A stretch of DNA of 64,000 nt from Forficula auricularia (taxonomy: Eukaryota; Arthropoda; Insecta; Dermaptera; Forficulidae), in contig JALMQS010000269.1 of NCBI GenBank assembly GCA_024734495.1, positions 62,001 to 126,000 on the forward strand, given 5' to 3'. This document shows positions 22,277 to 33,955 of this stretch, one piece after another. Under the pieces are notes generated by a model, which saw nothing but the letters and a program-made list of their open reading frames with translations, had not been told where the DNA came from and searched no databases. Each line of letters starts with the position of its first letter. Position 1 is the stretch's first letter. Made by a program: the position numbers and the translations under genes.

Positions 22277-22838
22277 ATCTACTCTTATTAAACGAGCAAA
22301 AATTGTATATTTATTTGTTTATATATATATTTATTTGTTTGTATATTTGTATCTTGGTTATATTTCGAAAACGACTCTACCGATTTTGATCAAATTCACG
22401 GGTTAGGGGGTTTTTGGGGTGACAATTCGATCTGTCGCTGTCTCATCTTAGACAAAATTGTTTTTGATGGGTTTTTTTCGTAATCAAATTAATTATTCTC
22501 AGGTAGACAAATCCCATTCTTTGGGTTTTAAAAAAAGGTTTCCCTTTTCCTTTTGTGCTCAGGCAGACAATGGGTCGGGTAAATCCTTTATTCTCAAAGG
22601 CCTTGAAGAAGTATTGTGATTGTGGTTTTTAACATATTTTGTTCAACCTAAACGTTAGAAATATTAATAAACGTTTTATAATTGTTTTTATAAAGAATTT
22701 TATTTATTTAATAGAATAAAAAATAATCAAGAATTTATTTAAAAATATATCTCGCATAAGCAGGTCTCAATTTTCTGAAAAAACAACACATTTTGATAGG
22801 TTTTATTTATTAACAATTGGATGAATAAAAGTATGAAT
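22277..22838 (+). mobile_element. Helitron-like element family J, 5' part
   Basis: It matches 37095-37648 over more than 500 bp, starting ATCTACTCTTATTAAACGAG. The second copy runs on to a Helitron-type 3' hairpin; this one stops at GGATGAATAAAA. Confidence 0.65.
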
Positions 22839-22845
22839 CGGTATT

Positions 22846-23095
22846 GGACCTTTTTTGATATGTTTGTTCAAGCATAGCGTCTTTGCTTATGGACCGGTTT
22901 TGGTGGTGCTTTTTTTTAGTAGAAAGGGTAGGGAGGTACCGTGTTGATTTGGTTAGGTTCTGAAGATGGGGTCAATGACGGGGTGGCGTGGGTCCTAATT
23001 CTTATGACCAAATGGTCGGGATTATAGTAAATAAAATCTTAAAACATTCATTTAAAACCCGTATATGTTTCGAGAGAATTTCTAAGTAAGACAAG
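22846..23095 (+). repeat. Interspersed repeat shared with 25730-26010
   Basis: The words GGTATTGGAC, CTTATGGACCGGTTTTGG and CATTTAAAACCCG recur in the same order at 25730-26010. Function and class unknown. Confidence 0.6.
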
Positions 23096-23325
23096 AAGAG
23101 AACATGCTCTGCGAGATAGGGTCGCGCTCTCCTGCCTATATATCGTACCTATTTTAGAATATGGATTTTTATGGGTATTTAAAAATAAAATATATAGGAA
23201 TTTTTAGGGTATTTTGAATGCCTGTTAGGTGGAAGTATCACCGAGGCATCTGCTCAGTGCTCTACTCTGGTACTTGTTGAGTTTTTCAGATCAGTCTCTA
23301 TCCAAGTGCATACCAAAGGTTTTTA

Positions 23326-23480
23326 CTTATGGAAAGTGGTGTAGGTTTTAGGTGAAACATGATGTTAGTTAATAGAGTAAAGGGTGTGTAGTTTCACAGT
23401 GAATGAAATAAAACTCAAAGAGGTTTATACAAACTCAATATATTTCGGATTATTAGTCCATCATCAGGAGTTTACAAGTT
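23326..23480 (-). repeat. Foldback family E, half copy
   Basis: It contains GGTGAAACATGATGTTAG, AGTTTCACAGTGAATGAAAT and a minus-strand hammerhead-like motif at 23437-23467. Complete palindromic copies lie at 38913-39130 and 39490-39750. Confidence 0.65.
23437..23467 (-). ncRNA. Hammerhead-like motif
   Basis: On the minus strand CTGATGA, one base, GGA/TCC hairpin, GAAA, then TATATTG. Same pattern as at 39005-39036. Confidence 0.4.
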
Positions 23481-23889
23481 AATACTAATAATAATTGAAC
23501 GAGTGGTCGCCATTCTTGACATTCAAATCATGGTTACCAATATAACAAAATATAACATTCAAATCTTACATACCAACCTAACACAAGAAAAACACCAATG
23601 AAAATTTAAAATTTAAAAAATTGTTTTACAAAGATTTTTCTTTTTTAATTATAAAATATATAAATGTAAATATAAGAAATCTAAGTAAATATGAATATTA
23701 ATATAAATAAAAATTACAAGTATAAATATAAAGTCTTTTTTAGAATTAAATTAGAAAATAAAATTACAAATTTAAGTCATAGACACAAAATTAATTATAA
23801 ATATCAATTTACAAATAAGCCTAAATAACATATAGAGATGAAGAATTAAGATAAAACATAATAGGGATAAATTAGATGAGATAAATTAC

Positions 23890-24066
23890 AATATACACCA
23901 CCAAGGTATTTAGAATCGCTAGCCTGGGGAATTTGCTTATTAAACACCCTGATTGGAGGACAAAATTCTCTCTTCCTGGTGAAAATAAACTGGATTGATT
24001 TCAATTTATTAATGCTGATTCTCCAAGTGCTAAGCCACTCTTCGATAACATTCAGACCGCTCTGAA
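23890..24066 (-). pseudogene. Jockey-like LINE reverse transcriptase fragment
   Basis: About 59 codons read without a stop: QSGLNVIEEWLSTWRISIN, then KLKSIQFIFTRKREFCPPIR, then IPQASDSKYLGGVYC. This is the segment following the RT catalytic core in Jockey-type LINEs, where WxxxWRIxIN, KS and YLG are conserved. Flanks are unrelated, so it is a short relic. Confidence 0.75.
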
Positions 24067-24385
24067 GGTATTAAGAAGCCAATTCAGTTAATTCCACTCT
24101 AAAATCAATTCAATGAATATCATTTGGTAGAATTATCCTGCTAAGTTCAAACTCAAACACGTAGTTAACAAATAATCGATATATTCATATATTGATCTGA
24201 CGATTGTTGTCGGTTTAGGAATTTTTAATATAATATATTTCAAAATACTCTTTCTAGTACTATTGATCTTCTCACCTTTTACTATTATACTCGTTTACTT
24301 CCTATTTTAAGTCTCATAATACTTTGAGTTTTACCTAAAATAGATTTTTCATAGTCCTTGAAAATACATACAAATAATTTGTAGG
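24060..24385 (-). repeat. 325-bp repeat resembling IR upstream sequence (reverse copy)
   Basis: Reverse-orientation counterpart of 11795-12125, with about 90 percent identity by eye. It directly abuts the Jockey RT fragment. Confidence 0.55.
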
Positions 24386-24496
24386 GTTCCGTTTAAAAAG
24401 TAAAACAAGACCCGCAATCTATGTCTCTCTTTGAATTATCTTAATAGAAGCCCTAAACGATAGTAGGAGTTTTAAATAAAAAAAAAACCCTGTATA

Positions 24497-24860
24497 TCAG
24501 AGGTTCCCCAAAATGCGCGCGCCGCGGCCTATTTCAAAGGTGCGCCGCGGATCTTCATAATTAATTGAACCAAGACATTTAGCCTAACTAGACAAAAAAC
24601 AAAGTAAGAAGCTAAAAATTTATTTTCATCTCTTACTTACGATTAGACATACATAATCCGAAAAAATTTAACTTTAACACCTAGGAAAATATCTGAAATG
24701 TGTAGAAAGGCCCCCCCCCCCTGTGGTTTGAATTTTTGAATTTCTAAGAAAAATAAACTAATAATTTCCAAGATTCTAATACACAAAGTGAAAACAAATA
24801 CGTTATTTGTTTTGATATATGTACTTTTAATAAAAACAAACGTATAGAGCGGGTCATAAC
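24497..24860. mobile_element. hAT-type MITE family G, partial copy
   Basis: It starts CAGAGGTTCCCCAAAATGCG, followed by CGCCGCGG words, and matches the intact copy at 45000-45488 over most of its length. The right end is not recognised. Confidence 0.65.
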
Positions 24861-25120
24861 CAAAGTGAATTGTATATAAAAATAATAATAATAATGAAAT
24901 TACCTATGATTTATCCAAAGTCACTCAATGACCCGTTCTATGAAATCTTAGCCTGTATATAACTTTTATTTTTTAACCGACTTCAAAAAAGGAGGAGGTT
25001 CTTAATTCGACTAAATTTTTTTTTGTGTCTATGTTACATGATATTTTCGCCAATTGTTAACCGATTTTGATGATTTTTTTGCGTTGGGTTCAGTCTATTT
25101 TTCGATTAGTCACGTTTTTT

Positions 25121-25717
25121 ACTTTATCCAATGCGATGCATGGGAGAAAGTATTGGAATCGCTCTCGCGGCAAGCGCGACTTCAAAGGGTCCTCAGGTAA
25201 AGACTACGGAACCCATGGACTCAATTAAGGTCACAAATTGAAGTATTCAATGAGATTGAATTTTAGCACGTGACGGTTTTGCCAAAAATTACCTGGAATC
25301 TCGTCGAGAGGCCAAAAAGTGCCATTTTTTTGGAAGTGCGTGGGGATGTATGTATGTATGTATGTATGTGTGTTATCGTTTTTTTCGTCCACGATTTTTT
25401 CCACAGCTTTGCGCTGATTGAAATGAAATTGAAAACCTACCATTAGTTTAACAAAATGAAGCGCTGATTAGTTTTTGGTACATATCGGTCCACAAACATT
25501 AGTACTTTATTTCGGTACTTTTTTAGTTTTTTCTAAATATCTTGAAAATGACTTAACCAATTTTGATGAAATTTAATATCCTAATTAAGTACCTTGGGGA
25601 CCACAAGAAAGGTTAAATAAAGTTTTTAGTAAAATTATATTTTAAAGCTCAACTCAAGAACATATTAATATTTCAAATGAATTTGGATAAAGTTTAGCAA
25701 CGATCCGTTGCAGTTTA
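25121..25717 (+). mobile_element. Helentron/DINE-like family A, complete short copy
   Basis: Both ends are present: the 5' hairpin (ACTTTATCC...GAAAGT, from 25121) and the 3' end with TTGGATAAAGT and the GCAACG/CGTTGC hairpin (25697-25711). A GTAT microsatellite lies near 25345-25372. The 120-bp tandem units are absent, so this is a minimal form. Confidence 0.7.
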
Positions 25718-25729
25718 TTTTTCATTGGT

Positions 25730-26010
25730 ATTGGACATTTTTTGCTATATTTGTTTAGGCATAACTTCTTTGTATATGAACCGATTTCGATGATTCTTTT
25801 TATATTTGAAAGAGGGTAACTTAGGGTCGTCCCATGTTAATTTGGTCAAGTTCTGATGATATTATCAATGACGAATTAACGTAAATATCAAATTCTTATG
25901 AGCAAATAATCGAAATTATAATAAATAAAATCTTTTATAAAAAAATTAATATTAAACATTCATTTAAAACCCGAAAACGTTTCTAGAGAATTTCTATATT
26001 TATGAATTAA
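25730..26010 (+). repeat. Interspersed repeat shared with 22846-23095
   Basis: Diverged second copy of the repeat at 22846. It follows the 3' end of the family A element directly. Confidence 0.55.
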
Positions 26011-26142
26011 ATTTTATTATCATTTTCTGATTCATTCGCCCGACGCTTTCTCTTACGAGATGCATGCAAGGTATTATATTAAGTCACTATTAATAACATC
26101 ACTAAAAGAGAAAAATAAAAATAATTTTTATAAAAAATAAAT

Positions 26143-26535
26143 AAAACCGACTTCAAAAAAATTAAATGCAACAAATAAAATAATAATAACTTAAAAATCA
26201 AATAAAATACACTAAAAGTTATAAAATAATTATCTTATTTAGTTACAACTAAACGACGAAATATTAACATGAAATTACTTTTTGAAGTCGGTGCCAAACA
26301 TATATATTTTATGAATCGCACACGACGGATCTTACTTAGTACGTTTGGCGGGTACGCTCGCTTATAGGTATAGTTTGTTTGGCACCGACTTCAAAAGTAA
26401 TTTCATGTTAATATTTCGTCGTTTAGTTGTAACTAAAATAGATAATAATTATTTTATACCTTTTAGTGCATTTGATTTGACTTTTAAGTTATTATTATTT
26501 TATTTGTTGCATTTAATTTTTTTGAAGACGTTTTT
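26143..26535. mobile_element. Foldback element with ACCGACTTCAAAA ends
   Basis: Arms of about 150 bp (26143-26295 and 26380-26535) are reverse complements, including AATATTAACATGAAATTACT and AATTAAATGCAACAAATAAA. The loop of about 85 bp contains GC-richer sequence. The single-strand words CCGACTTCAAAA also occur near 10360 and 24977. Confidence 0.8.
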
Positions 26536-26667
26536 AAGTTACTGTTTTCAAAATTGATCAAATTTCACAATGGGGTCTGGATTGAATTTGCTGAGTTTGT
26601 TTTAAAAAGATTTCTTGGTTTTTCTGGAGCATCAGAAGAGTTCATATTTTTCATAATAATAAAATAA

Positions 26668-27004
26668 TAATTGAATGTAATGGAAGGCAGCCCAGAGGTA
26701 GTGAGGAAAGAAAAAATTAACACATATCAAATAAGGTGTGATTTATTGGAATCCTTCCTTCTTTCCTTTCAAACCGACGTTTCGGAGGATTTTTCCCTCC
26801 TTCTTCAGGGTTTCAAAGGGTCAATGAAAGAAACCCTGAAGAAGGAGGGAAAATCCTCCGAAACATCGGTTTGAAATTTGTGAATTACACCTTATTTGAT
26901 ATGTGTTAATTTTTTCTTTCCTCACTACCTCTGGGCTGCCTTCCATTACATTCAATTAAAATTTCTACCAGTCCGTCTCTCTCCAGAGAAAATTTCGTTG
27001 CAAA
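26668..27004. mobile_element. Foldback family C with paired hammerhead-like motifs
   Basis: The arms are near-perfect reverse complements centred near 26815. Each arm carries TAATGGAAGGCAGCCCAGAG, a GTGTTAATTTTTTC word and a CTGAAGA...GAAACNTC motif (26776-26808 minus, 26836-26866 plus). The right side extends into TCTCTCCAGAGAAAATTTCG. Confidence 0.8.
26776..26866. ncRNA. Two facing hammerhead-like motifs
   Basis: Minus copy 26776-26808: CTGAAGA, one base, GGAGG/CCTCC hairpin, GAAACGTC. Plus copy 26836-26866 is the same except GAAACATC. They lie head to head around the palindrome centre. Confidence 0.45.
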
Positions 27005-27104
27005 AATAATAAAATAATTTTTCAAAACAAAAAATATAAGAGAAAGAGAAAAAATGAAAAATAAGGCTTACTTTGATTTTTCGGAGCGACGATGGCGGAT
27101 GAAT

Positions 27105-28204
27105 CCGTTGTTTGTCGTTTGGTGATGTCCTTCGGAAAAAGCTATTTCGATTCTACATTGAGTTGCTTACCAAAAGAATTTAGTCTTTTTGATTTTAAGT
27201 CGATTCTTCCACGTTTTCAGTAGAGGTTGCCATTAATAGTCAAAACATCAAAAATGGAATGCAATAAGGTTATTCCTCTAGTATTAGATATGAATCGATC
27301 GTTATTTTTGATTTTAAGTCAATTCCTCCATTTCTTCACCATTGGTTACCAATAATAATCGAAGCGTCAAAAATCCAATATAAAATGGTTATTCCTCAAG
27401 TACTAGATGAGAATCAATCGCTATTTTTGATTTTAAGTCGATTCCTCCATGTCTTTAGCAATAGTAACGGATAAGAAAACAACGCAGTTGCTATGGTTAC
27501 TTATAAAATTTCCTCCCAAATTTATACTATTTCACAGCGAGAAGCCTAACCATTATTACTTAAATTAGGTTAAATGAGCTATCTTAAAACGATCAAATGA
27601 ATAAATTTTAAAGAATTTAAAATAAAAAATTAAAAAAGTACTATTTTACTCTAGAGTAAAGTACTTTAAAATATGATTTTTCTAAAAACTTTATTTAACC
27701 TTTTTTGTGGCCCCCAAGGTACTTAATTAGGATATTGAATTTCATCAAAATTGGTTAAGTCATTTTCAAGATATTTAGAAAAAACTAAAAAAGTACCAAA
27801 ATAAAGTACAAATGTTTGTAGACCGATATGTACCAAAAACTAATCAGCGCTTCATTTTGTTTAACTAATGGTAGGTTTTCAATTTCATTTCAATCGGCGC
27901 AAAGGTGTGGAAAAAATCGGGGACGAAAAAAACGATAAAACACACATACATACATACATACATACATACATACATCCGTCCCCACGCACTTCCAAAAAAA
28001 TGACACTTTTTGGCCTCTCGACGAGATTCCAGGTAATTTTTGGCAAAACCGTCACGTGCTAAAATTCAATCTCATTGAATACTTCAATTTGTGACCTTAA
28101 TTGAGTCCATGGGTTCCGTAGTCTTTACCTGAGGACCCTTTGAAGTCGCGCTTGCCGCGAGAGCGATTACAATACTTTCTCCCATGCTTCGCATTGGATA
28201 AAGT
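27105..28204 (-). mobile_element. Helentron/DINE-like family A, reverse copy
   Basis: The 5' end is at 28204 (ACTTTATCC on the minus strand). It is followed by the constant region, a TATG microsatellite (27945-27975), then about three diverged 120-bp units down to 27110. No 3' hairpin found. The 64-codon frame at 27868-28062 is noncoding microsatellite sequence. Confidence 0.65.
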
Positions 28205-28207
28205 AAA

Positions 28208-29120
28208 GATGAAAAAAAATTTAACTAGAAAAAACCTGAATATATTTTTGAAAAGAACATAAAATAATTTTTTTTTTAATGTGTTTTAAACATTATATAA
28301 GACGAAAAAAAGGGGGGGGGTCAAAAATGAAAATCCTACCCCTTTCGACCAAACTCAACCAAATTTTGTATACATATTCTGTTAAAACTAGCTACCCAAA
28401 ATTGGGGGAGGGGTCAAAAATGAAAATTCTAGCCATTTCGATCTAACTTTGTATACAAAATTTGGTTATTTTTTGTATTTCTAGCCTTCTGAGGGTCCAC
28501 AGAATATGTATACAAAATTTATTTGAGTTTGGTCAAAAGGGCTAGAATTTTCATTTTTGCCCCCCCCCCCCCATTTTGGGTGGTTAGTTTTTGCATTTCT
28601 AGCCTTTTTGGGGCCCACAGAATATGTATACAAAATTTGGTTGAGTTTAGTCGAAAGGGCTAGAATTTTCATTTTTGGCCCTCCCCCCCTCTTTTTTTTG
28701 CCTGATAATGTTTAAAACACATTAAAAAAATATATATTGAATTGCTTATTTCTATTCGAGATGAACAAATTTTATAATGTTTTTTTTTGGCATTGTCAAA
28801 GGAGACAGGAAGTAATTATGATTTGAACTACTTTCATTGACTTTTTGTTACCCTGAAGAAGGAGAGAATAAATCTCCGAAACGTCGGTTTAACGAATAAA
28901 TGTAAAATAATAAAACCATTATAGTCTTATTTTTTTACAACCAACGTGGACTGCCTTCGTCAACATCCAATTGCATATATTTATACCAGTCCGTCTCCTA
29001 AAGAAAAACGCTATCAATATATTTTTATGTTCTTTTCTAAAATATAATCAGTTTTTTCTAGTTAATTTTTTAATTTTTTATACCTCTTCAAAATGTGGGA
29101 GATCTTTATACCCCACCCTG
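28208..29120. mobile_element. Foldback family D, interrupted copy
   Basis: Each half contains CAACCAAATTTTGTATACAT and CTAGAATTTTCATTTTTG words in opposite orientation around G/C homopolymers. The right terminus ends CCCCACCCTG with TA following (29120). A family C-like piece with a hammerhead-like motif (28853-28885) is inserted in the right half. Confidence 0.65.
28853..28885 (+). ncRNA. Hammerhead-like motif
   Basis: CTGAAGA, one base, GGAGA/TCTCC hairpin, GAAACGTC. The hairpin sequence differs from the family C copies while its pairing is kept. Confidence 0.45.
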
Positions 29121-29254
29121 TATAATAGATTTAGAGCCTATTTCTATTTTCCTTGGGTATAGGAAAATATATTTAAAAGAAGAGAAAATTAATATTAAAA
29201 ATGTTAAAATTTCGGTCAGTAACATCCATCCATCCACCCACAGGCAGTGAATGA

Positions 29255-29462
29255 AAAAATCGCACTTTTTGGCCTCTGGACGTAACCCCATGTAATTTTT
29301 GGCAAAATCGTCACGCGCTAAAATTCAACCTGAATGAATACTACAATTTGTGACTTTGTTTGAGACCATGGGTTTCGTATTCTTTACCTGAGGACCCTTT
29401 GAAGTCGCGCTTGTCGCGAGACCGATTATAATAATTTACTCATGCTTCGCATTGGATAAAGT
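29255..29462 (-). mobile_element. Helentron/DINE-like family A, 5' fragment
   Basis: Reverse copy of the first about 210 bp of family A, 5' end at 29462. No further parts adjoin it. Confidence 0.6.
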
Positions 29463-29848
29463 ATGTAAAAAGCAAATTCACATTAATAAAATATAACTGA
29501 GGCAGCAAATCGGGAAAACTCGAATGTTTATAGTATGGAAAACTCTACCTTTTCTATTCTCTAACTATTCAAAGCTTATATGAAAAATATCCTTTATTCC
29601 ATACTTGATGGCTTCCATGCCATAAGCTCCAGGAGCTTCCATCAACGACTGGACTCGCCTAGCTCTTACGCAGCTTTCATTCTTCTACGCTCAATGGTTG
29701 CCTAAATACAGGCGTACCAACGTCATAACCAAGTTCAAATTCAGACTACTCTTTGAGGATTTTAATTAGTACAGTTATTTATTTATATTTTATAATTCAA
29801 TATCTATCTACTCTTATTAAGCATAAATTATATATATATATATATATC
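29463..29848. other. Stretch without gene; Helitron-like start at 29797
   Basis: No gene recognised. ATCTATCTACTCTTATTAAG near 29797 matches the start of family J at 37091; the mariner element then interrupts it. Confidence 0.4.
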
Positions 29849-29850
29849 TA

Positions 29851-31137
29851 TTGGATTGGCAACTAAGTAATTGCGGATTTTGTTTAGAAAATCAAAGACA
29901 ATTTTTTCATGGAACTAAATAACTTTATTATGTAATGTATTGCCCGTTTTGATCAATGACCTTTTGCCATCTTTCAGGCAGCATCATAATTCCACGTTCA
30001 TAAAACTTCTGGTTTTTATTAGCAAAAAACTGCATCAGGTACAATTTGACATCATCATCATTATTGAAATTTTTACCATTCAAGGAGTTTTGTAAAGATC
30101 GAAATAAAAAGTAATCAGATGGTGCAAGGTCAGGACTATATGGTGGATGTGGCAAAACATCCCAACCAAGCTCCAATAATTTTTGCCGAGTGACCAAAGA
30201 TGTGTGTCCCCTTGCATTGTCATGATGGAATACAACACCTTTTCGATTTGTCAATTCGGCCCGCTTTTCTTCAACTGCATTGTTTAATTTCGTTAGTTGT
30301 TCAATGTAGACAACAGAATTGATCGTTCGGTTGGGTGGTAAGAGTTCAAAGTAGACAATTCCTTTGTAATCCCACCAAACTGATAACAAAACCTTCTTTT
30401 GATGAATACCAGCTTTTGATGTTGTTTGAGCTGGTCCACCTGGCCTGCTCCACGATCTTTTCCGCTTGATATTGTTGTAAACAACCCATTTTTCATCGCC
30501 AGTTATCAGTCGTTTTAAAAATGGATCATTTTCATTACGTTTCTTTAGCAAATCGCAGATGTTAATGCGTTGCGTTAAATGCGTTTCTTTCAGTTCGCGA
30601 GGAACCCATGTATCGAGTTTTTGAACATAGCCAAGTTGTTTTAAGTGATTTTCAATGCATGTATGTGATACATGAAGCTTCTCTGCAATCTCACGTGTTG
30701 TACTGTGACGATCCGAATCGATTATTGCTTTGATTAGGTCGTCATCAACTTCAACTGGACGACCAGAGCGTTTTTCATCTTTGAGTGAAAAATCACCAGA
30801 ACAAAATTTGGCAAACCAATTTTGACACTGCCGTTCTTTAAAGGCTTCGTCGCCATAAACAGCACATAACTTTTTGTGAGCTTGCGATGCGTTTTTCCCT
30901 TTGCGGAAATAAAAAAGCAAAATATGACGAAAATGTTCCTTTTGATTTTCTATTTTTAAACGAACGCCAAACGAAAACTACGCAACCGATCAAAAATCTT
31001 TTTTTACTGATTGACAGCTGAATTGCCAACTATCAAATAACAAAATGTGTTTTACATTTGGACTACGCCAGCAAACCTAAAAATTCAACTGAAGCCATCT
31101 ATGAGTGAAATTCGCAATTACTTAGTTGCCAACCTTA
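29851..31137 (-). mobile_element. Mariner transposon (mellifera-type), near complete
   Basis: Inverted ends TTGGATTGGCAACTAAGTAA (left) and its near-complement (right, TAAGGTTGGCAACTAAG read inward) bound a 1287-bp element, the usual mariner length. TA dinucleotides flank both ends (29849-29850, 31138-31139). A single transposase frame fills most of it. The element interrupts a Helitron-like sequence. Confidence 0.92.
29928..30953 (-). pseudogene. Mariner transposase with lost start codon
   Basis: This would catalyse cut-and-paste transposition at TA sites. The frame covers 341 codons without a stop. N-terminal helix-turn-helix part: FYFRKGKNASQAHKKLC and VSHTCIENHLKQLGY. WVPRELK linker. Catalytic DD34D triad: D in TGDEKW, D in FHHDNARGHTS and, 34 residues later, D in SPDLAPSDYF. 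The position where related elements have ATG before GAA AAT CAA AAG reads ATA (30953-30951), so the normal start is destroyed; the next ATG would be far inside. HHDNARGHT has Gly where Pro is usual. All else looks intact, so inactivation is recent or a non-ATG start is used. Known: mellifera-subfamily mariners are widespread in insects. Confidence 0.9.
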
Positions 31138-31500
31138 TATATATAGGATTTTATTCTCTACCCCTTTCAATGTAAAATGCTTTTAAAAATAAAGATTTAT
31201 TTTCGCCTTGAGAAAGGCGCTTGCTTGTTGTTTACCCGTCAGGATCTTTCGATCGAATGAGAGGTGAACGGCGGAGACGCCCCTTTTATAATCACACGCA
31301 GCGCGCGAACATTTATGTTTACGTCATCCTAAAAACCGCGAATAATTAACCAATCAGTTTAATTGCTAATTAGGGCCGCGAGGTTTATAAAGGCAGCTAG
31401 CCCCTCGACGCAGAATCAGTTGTCAGTTGTTAAAGCTCATTGAAGGAGACAACCCTCCGAGATGATTACTTGGGAACGATTTGCTAAAGAAACGGCTTGT
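31138..31500 (+). other. GC-richer stretch with a TATA/initiator pair
   Basis: No reading frame follows. TATAAAGG at 31386-31393 is followed by TCAGT at 31416-31420, about 30 bp downstream, the spacing of an arthropod core promoter. It may belong to an LTR or other element rather than a host gene. Confidence 0.35.
31386..31420 (+). promoter_or_regulatory. Possible TATA box plus initiator
   Basis: TATAAAGG, then AATCAGTTGTCAGTTGT, distance from TATA to the initiator A about 32 bp. Spacing fits arthropod promoters. No transcript or coding region can be assigned. Confidence 0.35.
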
Positions 31501-31874
31501 GTGTAATCAGCTCTTAATCTCAATGGACCAAAACTAGGCGTGAAATTTGTTTTCGATATTGACACTAGTTTTTGAGCTAGCTCGTCCACAAAAATTTGGT
31601 AACGCACAGACTAACTAACACCCAACCAACCAGACAGACTAACTAACTAACTAACAGACATTTTGACAAAACAATTATTATCTCGAAAAATATAATTTTT
31701 TCGATGTTCACTTATTAGAGCTTTTTTGTAGAGCGAAATGCCATGGTTTCGGCGAATTTTTTTTAATCAAAATAGTTTCAGCCATTTTTGAGATATTTCG
31801 AAAAAAATGTAGGAAAAAAAAACATTTTTTTCATGCACGATTACAATACTTGACCATACCCTGAATGGTCAAGT
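31500..31874 (-). mobile_element. Helentron-like family B, reverse copy (5' part)
   Basis: The 5' hairpin lies at 31848-31874, followed on the minus strand by GTATTGTAATCGTGCATG, the TTCGAAATATCTC block and a microsatellite (31600-31655). It ends in the CTCTTAATCTCAATGGACC middle region; no 3' terminus. Confidence 0.65.
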
Positions 31875-32277
31875 AAAAAAATAAACAATATTTTAATTTA
31901 AAAATTTTATCAATTAACTATCAAGAGGACGGTATTTCTAGGCAGAAGGCTTAGCCCCCTATTGGCCAATTTCATGTAAATATATGTACTTATTTACGAT
32001 GTTTGTTGACAGCTGATTCGCCATATTATGCATGTTGGTAGATCAACCCGGAATAAAACAAACCCTAAAACATGAAGCCCATGAATTACAATTTGGAAAA
32101 TTAGACTAAACATCGATATATACCTACATAATACCAAACAAATCGAAACAATTTAATATCGAAAATTTAACCTAGCCTAATGTTTCAAACTATATAGTAA
32201 TTATATAGTGCCTATATAGATTCTCAAAATCTATATAGAGACAATATAGTTACTATATAATTTTTGAATTTTTATTT

Positions 32278-32485
32278 AAATCACACATTATTAATTACTA
32301 TAATTATTTATTGAACACGAACAAATAATACAATATAAATACGACGTTTCGATCGACTTATTCTGCGATGTATGAGCACTTACTTGAGAACGATCGCAGA
32401 ATAAGTCGATCGAAACGTTGTAGTTATATTGTGTTATTTGTTCGTGCTCAATAAATAATTATAGGTAATTAATAATGTGTGATTT
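32278..32485. mobile_element. Foldback repeat with GATCGAAACG hairpin
   Basis: About 90-bp arms are reverse complements, with AATTATTTATTGAACACGAAC outside and CGATCGACTTATTCTGCGAT inside. Related flanking words (AATCAAATTAATCACAAAAA) occur at 11750 and 32500. Confidence 0.75.
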
Positions 32486-32629
32486 AAATAAAAATTCAAA
32501 TTTTAATCAAATTAATCACAAAAATAAAAGCTTTAACAGCTTCATTACTAATAGTTACTATTGTAGTTTGAAACATTATGTTACTAGGGTAATTTTGAGC
32601 GAGCATTCTGTTTGATTCATTTGCATATA

Positions 32630-33382
32630 CAGGGTGCATAGGAAAGTCCCTTTAACCTGAAAATACTTGCGAACGGAGAGTGCTACAGCCACGCAAGTGA
32701 GGCAACGGTATAGTAAAGCGACTATGCCCGACCTAATGCAAACGACACCAGCGCCCCTAGTGGCGAAATGTGGAAGCTAACCATTGCAAATCGAAAACGA
32801 AAAGAGATAGAGCAAAATTTCCAATTAGAAAGTTTTAGAGCATCAATTAATTAGTACGAAACGATATTTGGTTTACACGGAAAGGATAAATTGGCGCCTG
32901 TATACCCCAAAAATATCCAAGTATTATGTTGTTTGTATCAAGCGAGCGCCAACACCTTTTAAACTAAAATTTTAAATGCATTGGAAATTAAAGTTTTCAG
33001 ACATTACAGTACAGTACAAAGTCACAAACTGCATTTGCACACTGCTACATTTCCGAAATGTAAATATGTAGAGTAGAACAGTCGCGCATAGATTACGGAC
33101 ATTTTTGGATACAGGCAGTAATTTATCCTTTCCGTGTAAACCAAATATCGTTTCGTACTAATTAATTGATGCTCTAAAACTTTCTAATTGGAAATTTTGC
33201 TCTATCTCTTTTCGTTTTCGATTTGCAATGGCTAACTTTCACATTTCGCCACTAGGGGCGCTGGTGTCGTTTGCATTAGGTCGGGCATAGTCGCTTTACT
33301 ATACCGTTACCTCACTTGCGTGGCTGTAGCACTCTCCGTTCGCAAGTATTTTCAGGTTAAAGGGACTTTCCTATGCACCCTG
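32630..33382. mobile_element. Long-arm foldback MITE with TA target sites
   Basis: Ends CAGGGTGCATAGGAAAGTCC in both directions, flanked by TA (32628-32629 and 33383-33384). Arms of about 272 bp are almost perfectly complementary; the 200-bp centre is unique. CAGGGTG ends and TA duplications suggest mobilisation by a Tc1/mariner transposase. No coding sequence. Confidence 0.88.
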
Positions 33383-33955
33383 TATAGTATATGTTTTTTG
33401 GGGGTGTGAATCCAAATCTGAGGTCTCCCACCAAAATTTCGTGACACAACATTATAGAAAATGCATAAAAAAAGGTGAAAATTTCCATTTTTTGGCGGTG
33501 TTTTGCTTATAACTCGAAAACTAACAACTTTTCGTAAATAACCTTTTTATTTAAAATGAAAATTTCATTATTTAGGTTTTTCCTCTTACCAACCGTTCGG
33601 GCTCAAGCGCAAAATCCAAGTTTTCGACCTCGGCAGCTCCTCCGGATCACCCAAAAACTCGCACTTTGTTCGATATTTTCCCATTTTGACCATGAAGGAC
33701 TACGTTTTCGACAAAGACCACTCTATACATTTTTAAACTAGATTAAATTTGCTACAATTCAAACAAACTTTCATCTTAATTGGATAATGGTAACCCATGC
33801 CGCAATGAGGTTGAAATTTTGAAAAACAGCAGTTTTTTCCAAAAAATCGGAGATTTTCCTTCATAAAATGAAAACCACTCAACCTAGAAACTTGATTCCT
33901 ATCTCATTCTCTAGAAAATCTTGTTGACTTGCAGGTTTACTTGTACCACTTTTTT

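Noticed and set aside
32386..32440. GATCGAAACGTT hairpin as another hammerhead-like site
   Set aside because: The CTGANGA core is absent, so it was not counted, although the foldback layout is similar.
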